A DNA stretch of 35,897 nt from STD1-80 sp043802745 (GTDB lineage Bacteria > Patescibacteriota > Minisyncoccia > Minisyncoccales > CG1-02-41-26): contig JAZDKU010000004.1 in assembly GCA_043802745.1 (NCBI GenBank), positions 1-35,897 of the forward strand. Direction: 5' to 3'. Position 1 is the stretch's first letter. The number at the start of each line of letters is the position of its first letter. Of the stretch, positions 6,918 to 14,636 are shown piece by piece. A program made the translations under genes and the position numbers. Under the pieces are notes generated by a model that made no database searches, was not told the origin of the DNA, and saw nothing but the letters and a program-made list of their open reading frames with translations.

Positions 6918-7652
6918 ATGTCATTAGAAATTTTAGAGGGTTTAGGCTTAACCCAAAATGAAGCCAAAATTTATCGCACCCTGCTTGATTTAAAGCAAGG
7001 CTCAATTGGCGACATCTCAGAGCATGCCAATATTCACCGCAGAAACACCTACGATGCCATAAAACGTTTATTGGCTAAGGGGTTGGCTTTCCAGGTTTTA
7101 CCAAAGAAAACTTTAACATTTGGGCCAGTACACCCAGATAAATTAAAAGAATTATTAGAAGAGAAGAATGATGAGCTTAATTCTTTATTGCCTGGTTTGG
7201 TTAAGAAATTTGAAACAATTAATGCCTCTCAGTCAGTCTATGTTTACAAAGGCGTTGGCGGATTAAGAAATTACATGGACTTGATTTTAAAAGAGGGCAA
7301 GGATATTTTCGGCATTGCTAGCAAGGGCACTTGGTTTGAAGCGCGAACTATTGATTATGCGGTTAAAACAGCTAAAAAATTAAAAGAAAAAAATATTAAA
7401 ACCTCTGTTATTTTTGATTTTGAACTGAAAAGTCACCCTGAAGTTTTAAAAGTTATGGATAGCTACAAAATAATGCCCCAAAAATATTCCACTGGCTCGT
7501 CAATGGATATTTTTGGCGATTATGTGGCCGTTTATTCGGGTGTTGGGCCAAAAGCGCTTAGTGGCGACATAACTATTTTTATTTTAAAAGATAAAACTTT
7601 GGCTTTGGATTGTAAAAAATGGTTTGATTTTATGTGGGATAATTTGAAATAG
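6918..7652 (+). CDS. TrmB-family transcriptional regulator
   Basis: The 244-residue protein begins with a winged helix (LEGLGLTQNEAKIYRTLLDL, recognition helix near HRRNTYDAIKRLLAKGL) typical of TrmB regulators, which are mainly archaeal but frequent in CPR genomes. A short coiled linker (about residues 73-100) leads to a C-terminal PLD-like effector-binding domain (from about residue 105). TrmB proteins usually respond to sugars. The gene has a perfect promoter of its own and is divergent from the 57-residue gene, suggesting control of that pair. There is no Shine-Dalgarno sequence. Confidence 0.88.
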   Translation: MSLEILEGLGLTQNEAKIYRTLLDLKQGSIGDISEHANIHRRNTYDAIKRLLAKGLAFQVLPKKTLTFGPVHPDKLKELLEEKNDELNSLLPGLVKKFETINASQSVYVYKGVGGLRNYMDLILKEGKDIFGIASKGTWFEARTIDYAVKTAKKLKEKNIKTSVIFDFELKSHPEVLKVMDSYKIMPQKYSTGSSMDIFGDYVAVYSGVGPKALSGDITIFILKDKTLALDCKKWFDFMWDNLK

Positions 7653-7676
7653 CTTAGCAAGGCGTTGAGGGGGGGG

Positions 7677-7704
7677 TTGACTTTATTTTTGTAATCCATA
7701 TAAT
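7677..7704 (+). promoter_or_regulatory. promoter of tuf and the S10/spc genes
   Basis: TTGACT (7677-7682) and a perfect TATAAT (7699-7704) are 16 bases apart. A run of eight G residues (7669-7676) abuts the -35 box. The start near 7711 gives a 5' leader of about 136 bases that contains a large inverted repeat. Confidence 0.85.
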
Positions 7705-7725
7705 GAACATAATAATAAAAATAAA

Positions 7726-7835
7726 TTCCGAAACCAGAATTCCGAAACCAGAAAAAATACCCAATGAATAAATTTGAAGATTAGGTATTTAAGCATTAGG
7801 TATTTTTTCGTTATTCGGTTTTCGGGTTTATGGTT
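7726..7835 (+). repeat. large inverted repeat of heptamers in the tuf leader
   Basis: The left part is TTCCGAA, ACCAGAA, TTCCGAA, ACCAGAA (7726-7753). The right part is TTCGTTA, TTCGGTT, TTCGGGT, TTATGGT (7808-7835). Inside them GAAAAAATACC and GGTATTTTTTC pair perfectly over 11 bp, and ATTAGGTATTT occurs twice. The whole leader can fold into one long hairpin ending 11 bases before the tuf ATG. The left units are the reverse complement of the array after fusA. Confidence 0.75.
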
Positions 7836-7846
7836 TTTTAAAATCT

Positions 7847-9046
7847 ATGGCAGAAAAAGTAAAATTTGAGAGAACAAAGCCGCATTTAAATATCGGCACA
7901 ATTGGCCACGTTGACCACGGCAAAACAACTTTAACCGCCGCGATGTTGAAGTATGCCCACTTGAAAGGTTTTAAATCTTCCAACAAATCAATTGATGAAA
8001 TTGATTCTGCTCCAGAAGAAAAAGCCAGAGGCGTCACGATTAACATTTCCCACAACGAATTTGAAACAGCCAACAGGCACTATGCTCTAATTGATTGCCC
8101 AGGCCACGCTGATTATATTAAAAATATGATTACTGGCGCGGCTCAAATGGATGGCGGTATTTTAGTGGTTTCAGCTGCGGAAGGTCCTATGCCCCAAACC
8201 AGAGAGCATGTTTTGCTTGCTAGCCAAGTTGGCTTGCCAAACTTGCTCGTGTTTTTAAATAAATGCGATCAGGTTGATGACCCAGAAATGATTGAATTAG
8301 TGGAATCAGAGTTGAGAGAATTGTTAAAGAAATACGATTTTCCCGGGGATACAACTCCAATTATTAGAGGTTCAGCTTTAAAAGCAGTGGCCGCTGAATC
8401 AGTTGATCACGAGGATATGAAACCAATCGCTGAATTATTTGAGAAAATTGATTCTTTCTTTCCCGAGCCAGTTAGAGCTACTGACAAACCATTTTTAATG
8501 GCTGTTGAAGATGTTTTTTCCATTGAAGGAAGAGGCACCGTGGCAACAGGCAGGGTGGAGAGAGGTATTGTGAAGGGCGGGGAAGAAGTGGAGGTGGTTG
8601 GCTTGCGAGCTACCCAAAAAACTATTGCCACGAGTGTGGAAATGTTCAACAAAATTCTTGATGAAGGAAGGGCTGGAGATAATGTGGGTATTTTATTGAG
8701 AGGCTTTAAAAAAGAAGATATTGAAAGAGGCCAAGTGCTTGCTAAGCCAGGCTCTGTTACTCCGCACAGTGAATATGAAGCAGAAATCTACGCTTTAACT
8801 AAAGATGAAGGTGGAAGGCACACTCCGTTTTTCTCTGGCTATAAACCACAATTTTTTATTAGGACTTGCGATGTTACTGGAGATGTGATTTTGCCATCCG
8901 GTGTTGAAATGGTTATGCCAGGAGATACAATTAGCGTAACAGTAAAATTGATTACCCCAATTGCCTTGGAAGAAAAGCAGAAATTTGCTATTAGAGAAGG
9001 GGGCAGGACTGTTGGAGCTGGAGTGGTTTCAAAGATTATAAAATAA
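7847..9046 (+). CDS. tuf: elongation factor Tu
   Basis: The 399-residue GTPase delivers aminoacyl-tRNA to the ribosome. GHVDHGKTT (residues 20-28), RGVTINISHNEFE (switch I), DCPGHADY and NKCD are all present, and domains II and III are complete through GGRTVGAGVVSKI. Instead of following fusA directly it has its own promoter and leader and heads the S10 gene cluster. Its stop overlaps the rpsJ start as TAATG, so the two are probably translationally coupled. Confidence 0.98.
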   Translation: MAEKVKFERTKPHLNIGTIGHVDHGKTTLTAAMLKYAHLKGFKSSNKSIDEIDSAPEEKARGVTINISHNEFETANRHYALIDCPGHADYIKNMITGAAQMDGGILVVSAAEGPMPQTREHVLLASQVGLPNLLVFLNKCDQVDDPEMIELVESELRELLKKYDFPGDTTPIIRGSALKAVAAESVDHEDMKPIAELFEKIDSFFPEPVRATDKPFLMAVEDVFSIEGRGTVATGRVERGIVKGGEEVEVVGLRATQKTIATSVEMFNKILDEGRAGDNVGILLRGFKKEDIERGQVLAKPGSVTPHSEYEAEIYALTKDEGGRHTPFFSGYKPQFFIRTCDVTGDVILPSGVEMVMPGDTISVTVKLITPIALEEKQKFAIREGGRTVGAGVVSKIIK

Positions 9047-9384
9047 TGATAGTAGTAAAAGAAAAATCAGGAGAGCAGGCAGTGCAGCTAAGAATTAAGC
9101 TGAAGTCATACGACAGCAAGGTAGTTGATGCTTCGTGCCACCAAATTACGGAAATATCTGGCCGGTCTGGCGTTGAAATGGTTGGGCCCGTGCCATTGCC
9201 AACAGAAATAAAGAAATACACAGTCAATAGGTCAACATTTGTGCACAAAGATGCCAGAGAGCAATTTGAAATGAGAGTGCATAAAAGATTGATCGAAGTA
9301 ACAAATCCAAATCAGAGATTTATTGAATCATTGCGAGATTTAACATTGCCAGCGGGCGTGGAAATTGAAATTAAAACCATATAA
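9046..9384 (+). CDS. rpsJ: 30S ribosomal protein S10
   Basis: The 112-residue protein is uS10, a head protein of the small subunit. LRIKLKSYDSKVVDAS and VGPVPLPTEIKKYTVNRSTFVHKDAREQFEMRVHKR match the family closely (positions about 16-32 and 46-81). It has an N-terminal extension of about 13 residues (MIVVKEKSGEQAV). The start overlaps the tuf stop by one base. A terminator-like hairpin lies about 78 bases after the stop, before rplC. Confidence 0.97.
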   Translation: MIVVKEKSGEQAVQLRIKLKSYDSKVVDASCHQITEISGRSGVEMVGPVPLPTEIKKYTVNRSTFVHKDAREQFEMRVHKRLIEVTNPNQRFIESLRDLTLPAGVEIEIKTI

Positions 9385-9461
9385 TGTTCAAAGTAAAACT
9401 AAATTAAGTTTAAACTTTGAAGCGGGAAGAAAGCATACCCTTTGTAATTTTTTAACAAAAT

Positions 9462-9488
9462 ACGGGGAGCTCTTGCCCCCCGTTTTTT
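9462..9488 (+). terminator. terminator or attenuator between rpsJ and rplC
   Basis: ACGGGG (9462-9467) pairs with CCCCGT (9478-9483) around a ten-base loop and is followed by a run of six T. This is a good intrinsic-terminator shape inside the ribosomal operon. It could reduce read-through or serve as an attenuation point for ribosomal-protein feedback. No separate promoter before rplC is clear. Confidence 0.6.
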
Positions 9489-9495
9489 GTTCGCT

Positions 9496-9535
9496 CGACC
9501 CCACCCCTCTGCTTGCGGGCAGAGGAGTGGGGTCG
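9496..9535 (+). repeat. hairpin repeat copy 1, before rplC
   Basis: CGACCCCAC pairs with GTGGGGTCG and CCTCTGC with GCAGAGG, interrupted by one C.A mismatch; the loop is TTGCGG. It ends 12 bases before the rplC ATG. It belongs to a family of six in this window with compensating stem changes. Confidence 0.9.
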
Positions 9536-9547
9536 CTAAAGAAACAT

Positions 9548-10171
9548 ATGCCATTTATTCTTGGAAAAAAATTAGAGATGACGCAAGTATTTAATGAAAA
9601 GGGAGATGCAGTGCCTGTGACTTTGATTACAGCTGGGCCTTGTGCTGTTTTGCAAATAAAAACTAAAGATACTAAGGATAAATATGATTCTGTTCAGATT
9701 GGTTTTGAGAAAAAATCTAGAAAAATTAAAAAAACCGAGAAAGGCAAGGAGTACAGACATATTAGAGAATTCAGGGCTCAAGAATCAGGAGTTAAGAATT
9801 ATGAATTAGGTCAAGAGATTAACGCTTCGGTTTTTCAAGAGGGTGATTCAGTAAAGATTTCTGGAATTTCAAAGGGAAAGGGGTTTCAGGGAGGCGTGAA
9901 AAGATATAATTTTAGAGGTCATCACCAAACCCATGGCACAAAGCACGAAATAAGAACTATTGGTTCTGTTGGTGCCACTGACCCGGGTAGAGTTTTTCCT
10001 GGTAAGAGAATGCCAGGTCATATGGGCGTTGTAAGAATTTCTGTGAGAAATTTAAAGATTGTTAAAATTGATGCAGAAAATAACATAATTGCCATAAAAG
10101 GCGCCATCCCCGGAAGCCGTGGCACACTTATTGAAATCACCAGCTCACCAGTAAAGAAAAAGAAGCAGTAG
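9548..10171 (+). CDS. rplC: 50S ribosomal protein L3
   Basis: The 207-residue protein is uL3, an early assembly protein near the peptidyl-transferase centre. The start MPFILGKKLEMTQVF matches the family, so the ATG at 9548 is used here rather than the upstream one at 9365, which would translate the terminator and hairpin repeat. The loop region KGFQGGVKRYNFRGHHQTHG and the GSVGATDPGRVFPGKRMPGHMG stretch (reaching the catalytic centre) are intact. There is no Shine-Dalgarno sequence at normal distance. Confidence 0.97.
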   Translation: MPFILGKKLEMTQVFNEKGDAVPVTLITAGPCAVLQIKTKDTKDKYDSVQIGFEKKSRKIKKTEKGKEYRHIREFRAQESGVKNYELGQEINASVFQEGDSVKISGISKGKGFQGGVKRYNFRGHHQTHGTKHEIRTIGSVGATDPGRVFPGKRMPGHMGVVRISVRNLKIVKIDAENNIIAIKGAIPGSRGTLIEITSSPVKKKKQ

Positions 10172-10177
10172 ATATAT

Positions 10178-10810
10178 ATGAAGATTGATGTTTACAATCA
10201 GGAAGGAAAAGTTACTGGCCAGGCGGAGGTGCCTGAGGGGATTTTTGATGTAAAGTTATCTAAGGATTTGTTGCACCAAGTGGCTGTTTCGCAAATGGCA
10301 AATAGAAGGCAAGGCAACGCTCACACCAAAGACAGAGGAGATGTTTCTGGAGGAGGCAAAAAACCATGGAGGCAAAAAGGCACAGGCCGAGCTAGAGCAG
10401 GTTCAACCAGATCTCCATTATGGAAAGGCGGGGGCGTTACTTTTGGGCCAACAAATGAAAAAGTTTATAAAAAAATTGTGCCAAAGAAAATAAAAAGAGC
10501 TGCTCTATTTATGGCTTTAACTGAAAAAGCTAAAAATAATCTTGTTATTTTAATAGAAGATTTAAAAATAAAAGAGGCAAAAACAAAATTAGCAACTAGT
10601 ATTTTAGGGAAAATGCCAACTAATAGCAAAACTACTTTAATTGCCTTGCCAGAAATGGATAAAAATTTTATTTTGGCTAGTCGCAATATAGAAAAAGTAA
10701 AAGTTATGCAAGTTAAAGATTTGAGCGCTTTGGATGTTTTAAATAATAAATATTTGATTATGCCAAGAGAAAGCATTGAAGTTATGAAAAAAATATATGG
10801 GATTATTTAA
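10178..10810 (+). CDS. rplD: 50S ribosomal protein L4
   Basis: The 210-residue protein is uL4, which lines the exit tunnel and in Escherichia coli is the repressor of the S10 operon. The tunnel-loop signature NRRQGNAHTKDRGDVSGGGKKPWRQKGTGRARAGS is present (about residues 42-76). It starts six bases after rplC. Its end overlaps the rplW start by 14 bases, so coupling is likely. Whether it regulates this operon cannot be told from the sequence, but a hairpin with terminator shape does lie upstream of rplC. Confidence 0.97.
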   Translation: MKIDVYNQEGKVTGQAEVPEGIFDVKLSKDLLHQVAVSQMANRRQGNAHTKDRGDVSGGGKKPWRQKGTGRARAGSTRSPLWKGGGVTFGPTNEKVYKKIVPKKIKRAALFMALTEKAKNNLVILIEDLKIKEAKTKLATSILGKMPTNSKTTLIALPEMDKNFILASRNIEKVKVMQVKDLSALDVLNNKYLIMPRESIEVMKKIYGII

Positions 10811-11237
10811 TAGAACTAAAAAAGAAGATGGACTGAAAGAAGAAAAGAGGGTTAAGAAAGAAAGGGAGAAATCCATAAAGAAAGTTGCAGAGGAAAAGCC
10901 CGCCCTTGTCTTGCCGAAGCCTGATAAGGCGAAGGTAGGCAAGAAAAGAGATATTAAGATGGCTCCTGGTATTTTAGATAGGCCCCAAATTACTGAAAAA
11001 GCCACTTTTTTAATGGAAAAAAATCAATATATTTTTCAAGTTTTTAAAGATGCTACCAAGCCAGAAGTAAAAAAAGCCGTGGAAGAAGTTTATGGCGTTA
11101 ATGTTGAGAAAGTAAGAATTATCAATGTTGATAGAAAGAAAAAAAGATTGGGTAGGACGACCGGGTGGACAAAAGGATATAAAAAAGCGATTGTTACTTT
11201 AGAGAAAGGACAGAAAATAGAAATTATACCTAGATAA
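10797..11237 (+). CDS. rplW: 50S ribosomal protein L23 with an N-terminal extension
   Basis: The 146-residue protein is uL23, which forms the docking site for trigger factor and SRP at the tunnel exit. The core starts near residue 57 (APGILDRPQITEKA) and ends in the normal way (GWTKGYKKAIVTLEKGQKIEI). About 55 extra residues at the front are highly charged (Lys/Glu-rich) and probably disordered. The start overlaps rplD by 14 bases. An internal ATG at 10959 would give a family-length protein and cannot be excluded. Confidence 0.93.
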   Translation: MGLFNRTKKEDGLKEEKRVKKEREKSIKKVAEEKPALVLPKPDKAKVGKKRDIKMAPGILDRPQITEKATFLMEKNQYIFQVFKDATKPEVKKAVEEVYGVNVEKVRIINVDRKKKRLGRTTGWTKGYKKAIVTLEKGQKIEIIPR

Positions 11238-11238
11238 T

Positions 11239-12033
11239 ATGTCAGCGAAAAAGAAAAAAACAATTTTATCAAAAAATAAACCCCAGAAAAGCCTATTGGC
11301 GGTTTTAAAGAAAACAGGCGGTAAAAATAATACCGGCCGTATTACTGTGCATCACAAAGGAGGCGGGGTAAAAAGAATGTATCGAATGGTTGATTTTGGC
11401 CAATCAAGAATTAACGAACCAGCTGTGGTTCAGACACTTGAGTATGACCCAAATAGAACTTGCTATATTGCCTTATTAAAGTATAATGATGGCGAGTTAA
11501 AATATATTATTGCCCCTGATGGTTTGAAAGTTGGAGATGAAGTTTTGTGTTCAGAAAAAGCCACAGCCAACGTGGGTAATAGAATGAAGCTGAAAAATAT
11601 TCCAGTTGGCTCAATTGTTCACAATATTGAATTATTTCCCATGGCTGGTGGCAAAATGGCTCGATCAGCCGGGAGTGGCATTGTAATTATGGGCCACGAA
11701 GAAAAGTATAGCCAATTAAAGATGCCATCAACCGAGGTAAGAAAGGTTTTGGGGGAGTGCTTTGCTTCAATTGGCCAGGTTTCAAATCCAGAGCATAGAT
11801 TTAAACAGATTGGTAAAGCAGGCATTGCCAGAAAAATGGGTCATCGCCCAACTGTGCGGGGTTCAGCTATGAATGCTTGCGACCATCCGCATGGAGGTGG
11901 AAAGAACAAACAACCAATTGGCCGCCATCCAAGAACTCCTTGGGGCAAGCCAGCCTTGGGAGTTAGAACAAGAAAGAGAAGTTGGACAAGCAATTTAATT
12001 TTAAAAAGAAGAATCCAAAAGAAACATAAATAA
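11239..12033 (+). CDS. rplB: 50S ribosomal protein L2
   Basis: The 264-residue protein is uL2, needed for subunit joining and peptidyl-transferase activity. The essential segment NACDHPHGGGKNKQPIGRH is present near residue 215, with the conserved histidine of DHPHGGG. It is slightly shorter than the usual 273-277 residues because the N-terminal strand (YKPTSPGRR in most bacteria) is missing, as the product opens MSAKKKKTILSKNKPQKSLL. It follows rplW by one base. No Shine-Dalgarno sequence is present. Confidence 0.97.
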   Translation: MSAKKKKTILSKNKPQKSLLAVLKKTGGKNNTGRITVHHKGGGVKRMYRMVDFGQSRINEPAVVQTLEYDPNRTCYIALLKYNDGELKYIIAPDGLKVGDEVLCSEKATANVGNRMKLKNIPVGSIVHNIELFPMAGGKMARSAGSGIVIMGHEEKYSQLKMPSTEVRKVLGECFASIGQVSNPEHRFKQIGKAGIARKMGHRPTVRGSAMNACDHPHGGGKNKQPIGRHPRTPWGKPALGVRTRKRSWTSNLILKRRIQKKHK

Positions 12034-12041
12034 TTACCAAA

Positions 12042-12365
12042 ATGCCAAGAAGTTTAAAAAAAGGTCCTTTTGTGGACGAAAGATTAATAAAGAAAGTTAT
12101 CAGCCAGAAAGCAGGCGAGAAAAAGATTATCAAGACATGGTCGAGAGAGTGTTCGGTTACGCCAGAAATGGTTGGCTCTACTTTTGGCGTTCATAATGGA
12201 AAAGAGCATGTGCCTGTGTATGTTTCTGAAGATATGGTTGGCCATAAATTAGGAGAGTTTTCTCCAACCACTAAGTTTGGCAGGCATGGCGGGAAAATGC
12301 AAAGAGAGCAAGAATCAAAGTCAGCTCAGTCTAGCGCCCAACCCAAGGGGCCGGTAAAGAAATAA
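12042..12365 (+). CDS. rpsS: 30S ribosomal protein S19
   Basis: The 107-residue protein is uS19 of the small-subunit head. It starts MPRSLKKGPFVDERL and contains GHKLGEFSPTTKFGRHGG (positions about 76-93), both strongly conserved. A Gln/Ser/Lys-rich tail of about 13 residues goes beyond the usual end. It lies eight bases after rplB and two before rplV. Confidence 0.97.
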   Translation: MPRSLKKGPFVDERLIKKVISQKAGEKKIIKTWSRECSVTPEMVGSTFGVHNGKEHVPVYVSEDMVGHKLGEFSPTTKFGRHGGKMQREQESKSAQSSAQPKGPVKK

Positions 12366-12367
12366 TT

Positions 12368-12757
12368 ATGAAAGTTTCAGCAAAATTAAACAATTTAAGA
12401 ATATCGCCAAGAAAAGTTAGATTAGTGGCTGATATGGTAAGGGGGAAAAAAGCAGAAAAGGCCCAGGCGTCTTTGAATTTTTGCATTAAAAAAGGAGCCT
12501 TGCCTTTGAAAAAACTTTTAGATTCAGCTTTAGCTAATGCTAAGAATAATTTTCAGCTGAAAGAAGACGATTTATTTATTTCTTTAATTAAGGTTGATGA
12601 AGGCAGAACTCTTAAAAGATGGAGGGCTAGAGCTCGGGGGAGAGCTTGTCGTATAGAGAAAAAAACATCAAACATCACATTAGAGCTTAATACGCCCCAC
12701 CCCTCTGCTTTGGGGCAGAGGAGTGGGGCGGGAAAGAATCAAAAAAATGTCACATAA
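12368..12757 (+). CDS. rplV: 50S ribosomal protein L22 with a repeat-derived tail
   Basis: The 129-residue protein is uL22, whose hairpin lines the exit tunnel. It has LRISPRKVRLVADMVRGK near the start and KRWRARARGRACRIEKKTSNITLEL near the end of the fold. The final 21 residues or so (NTPHPSALGQRSGAGKNQ and on) are encoded by the GC-rich hairpin repeat at 12693-12730 and the bases after it. The stop lies 11 bases inside rpsC. The ancestral stop was probably lost when the repeat arrived. Confidence 0.95.
   Translation: MKVSAKLNNLRISPRKVRLVADMVRGKKAEKAQASLNFCIKKGALPLKKLLDSALANAKNNFQLKEDDLFISLIKVDEGRTLKRWRARARGRACRIEKKTSNITLELNTPHPSALGQRSGAGKNQKNVT
12693..12730 (+). repeat. hairpin repeat copy 2, inside rplV and before rpsC
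   Basis: CGCCCCAC/GTGGGGCG and CCTCTGC/GCAGAGG form the stem with the same C.A mismatch as the other copies; the loop is TTTGGG. This copy lies within the open frame of rplV and ends 16 bases before the rpsC ATG. Confidence 0.9.
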
Positions 12758-13406
12758 AGTCCACCCAAAATCTTTTAAGATAAGAGAAATGAAAGACTGG
12801 CTTTCCAGAGGCTTTTATAAAAACAATTTTCCTGTTTATTTAGAGGAGGATTTTATCATTAGAAGTTTTATAACAAAAAAGTTAGCCCAAGGCATTATTC
12901 AAGAAGTAGAAATAGAGAGAACGTCAGTAGCTTTAAAAATTATTATTAAAACGTCCCGACCTGCCTTAATTATTGGCAGGGGTGGGAAGGGCGTTGAAGA
13001 ATTGAGGGCTGGGATTGAAAAAGCAATATCAAAAGTAAGGGGAAAAATAAAAACAGACAAGAATAGCATTAAGATAGAAATTATTGAAATAAGAAACCCA
13101 TGGCTTTCCCCTAGCCTAACAGCTCAATGGATGTCTGGGCAAATTGAGAAGCAGGTGCCGTTTAGAAGGGTTTTGAAAATGGCTCTTAGCAAAACAGCTG
13201 AACAAAAAGAAATAAAAGGCGTAAAAGTTGAGGTGTCGGGAAGGTTAAACGGAGTTGAAATTTCCAGAAGAGAATGGTTAAAAGATGGTCGCCTTCCCCT
13301 GCAAACAATAAGAGCCATAGTTGAATATGGCGCAGCAGAGGCGCATTGTACTTATGGAGTTATTGGCGTTAAAGTTTGGATGTATAAAGGAGAGAAGTTT
13401 AGTTAA
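12747..13406 (+). CDS. rpsC: 30S ribosomal protein S3
   Basis: The 219-residue protein is uS3, which sits at the mRNA entry channel. The start MSHKVHPKSFKIR matches the family, so 12747 is chosen over an in-frame codon at 12723 that lies in the hairpin repeat. The KH domain carries ALIIGRGGKGVEELR (about residues 71-85), and the C-terminal domain has RRVLKMALSKTAEQKEIKGVKVEVSGRLNG. The first 11 bases overlap rplV. The stop lies in a 7-base repeat array. Confidence 0.97.
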   Translation: MSHKVHPKSFKIREMKDWLSRGFYKNNFPVYLEEDFIIRSFITKKLAQGIIQEVEIERTSVALKIIIKTSRPALIIGRGGKGVEELRAGIEKAISKVRGKIKTDKNSIKIEIIEIRNPWLSPSLTAQWMSGQIEKQVPFRRVLKMALSKTAEQKEIKGVKVEVSGRLNGVEISRREWLKDGRLPLQTIRAIVEYGAAEAHCTYGVIGVKVWMYKGEKFS

Positions 13407-13429
13407 AAGTTAAAAGTGCAAAATTCAAA
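13402..13429 (+). repeat. heptanucleotide array between rpsC and rplP
   Basis: The units are GTTAAAA, GTTAAAA, GTGCAAA, ATTCAAA. The first contains the rpsC stop and the last ends three bases before the rplP ATG. The first three units equal those between rpsL and rpsG, more than 11 kb away. Confidence 0.85.
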
Positions 13430-13432
13430 GTT

Positions 13433-13840
13433 ATGTTGACACAACCAAGAAAAATGAAACATAGGAAGTGGCATAAGGGCACCAGCAAGGGAAATGACAC
13501 AAGAGGAACAGAAGTTTCTTATGGCTCTTTTGGCTTGAAATCATTGGGTACAAAATGGATTACGGCCAATCAAATGGAATCTGCCAGAAAAGCTATTACC
13601 AAAGCCATGAAAAGAAAAGGAAAGATGTGGATTAGGATATTCCCGCAAAAACCAGTTACGCAAAAAGGCGGAGAAGTTGGTATGGGCGGGGGTAAGGGAG
13701 CAGTAGACCACTATGTTTTTCCGATCAAGCCAGGCAGAGTGATATTTGAAATTGACGGAGTTGATGAAAAAATTGCCGTGTTGGCTTTTAGCAAAGCAGC
13801 GGATAAATTGCCAATTAAAGTCAAATTTGTTAAGAAATAA
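13433..13840 (+). CDS. rplP: 50S ribosomal protein L16
   Basis: The 135-residue protein is uL16, which contacts the A-site tRNA. It starts MLTQPRKMKHRKWHKG and has the family's SYGSFGLKSLGTKWITANQMESARKA and the loop GGEVGMGGGKGAVDHYVFPIKPG (positions about 78-100), with the conserved GKG close to the peptidyl-transferase centre. The gap to rpsC is filled by a heptamer array. rpmC starts one base after the stop. Confidence 0.97.
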   Translation: MLTQPRKMKHRKWHKGTSKGNDTRGTEVSYGSFGLKSLGTKWITANQMESARKAITKAMKRKGKMWIRIFPQKPVTQKGGEVGMGGGKGAVDHYVFPIKPGRVIFEIDGVDEKIAVLAFSKAADKLPIKVKFVKK

Positions 13841-13841
13841 C

Positions 13842-14033
13842 ATGAAACGCAACGAACAGCTAAAAGAGCTTTTAAAATTAAGTAAAGATGATTTGCAAAA
13901 ATCGCTGAAAGAAAAGCAAGAAAATCTTCGCGTTTTTAGATTTGATTTGGCGGCCGGGAAAGTAAAAGATATTAGGGCCATTAGGGCAACAAAAAGAAAT
14001 ATTGCCAGAATACAAACTTTAATAAAAACATGA
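13842..14033 (+). CDS. rpmC: 50S ribosomal protein L29
   Basis: The 63-residue helical hairpin protein is uL29, at the tunnel exit next to L23. It reads MKRNEQLKELLKLSKDDL at the start and ends DIRAIRATKRNIARIQTL, the conserved second helix. The ATG at 13842 is chosen because the longer frame from 13746 runs back into rplP. The TGA stop overlaps the rpsQ start as ATGA. Confidence 0.95.
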   Translation: MKRNEQLKELLKLSKDDLQKSLKEKQENLRVFRFDLAAGKVKDIRAIRATKRNIARIQTLIKT

Positions 14034-14260
14034 AAAAGATATTAGAAGGAAAAATAGTTTCCAACAAAATGGCCAATACCGTGGTGGTGGAAGTGGAAAC
14101 AGTAAAAGTGCATCCAAAATACAGAAAGAGATACACATCTTCAAAAAAGTATAAGGCTGACACAGCTGGAAGCATTTTTAATATTGGGGATAAAGTTTTT
14201 ATAGAAGAGTCAAGGCCGTTGAGCAAAGATAAAAGATGGAGAGTAAAAACCATTTCTTAA
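14030..14260 (+). CDS. rpsQ: 30S ribosomal protein S17
   Basis: The 76-residue protein is uS17, an OB-fold primary binder of 16S rRNA. It has GKIVSNKMANTVVVEVET, HPKYRKRYTSSKKYKAD and the terminal FIEESRPLSKDKRWRV stretch typical of the family. It overlaps rpmC by four bases (ATGA), indicating translational coupling, and is followed after three bases by rplN. Confidence 0.96.
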   Translation: MKKILEGKIVSNKMANTVVVEVETVKVHPKYRKRYTSSKKYKADTAGSIFNIGDKVFIEESRPLSKDKRWRVKTIS

Positions 14261-14263
14261 AGT

Positions 14264-14632
14264 ATGATTCAATTAAGAACAATGTTAAATGTGGCAGATA
14301 ACACCGGGGCTAAAATAGTCCAGTGTTTTCATGTGCCCGGAGGAACAAGAAAGAAATATGCTAGGATCGGTGATATTATTATTGCGGCTGTTAAAAAAGC
14401 AGAGCCAAGGCGTGATGTTAAGGAGCATCAGGTTGTTAAGGCAGTGATTGTGAGGCAAAAAAGCCCATTTAGAAGAAAAGACGGCTCTTATTTGCGATTT
14501 GATGATAATGCTTGTTGTATTTTAAACGACCAGAAACAACCCAAGGGAAATAGAATTTTAGGGCCTGTTCCTAGAGAATTGAAAGAAAAAGGATTTGAGG
14601 CTATAACAACTATGGCAAAAGACGTAGTTTAA
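14264..14632 (+). CDS. rplN: 50S ribosomal protein L14
   Basis: The 122-residue protein is uL14, at the intersubunit face next to L19. MIQLRTMLNVADNTGAKIVQC at the start and the GNRILGPVPRELKE segment near the end are textbook. Length is exactly that of most bacteria. It sits three bases after rpsQ and four before rplX. Confidence 0.98.
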   Translation: MIQLRTMLNVADNTGAKIVQCFHVPGGTRKKYARIGDIIIAAVKKAEPRRDVKEHQVVKAVIVRQKSPFRRKDGSYLRFDDNACCILNDQKQPKGNRILGPVPRELKEKGFEAITTMAKDVV

Positions 14633-14636
14633 ATTT

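Noticed and set aside
9365..9547. Longer start for rplC
   Set aside because: The extra 61 residues are translated from the terminator and hairpin repeat, and the family start MPFILGKKL lies at 9548.
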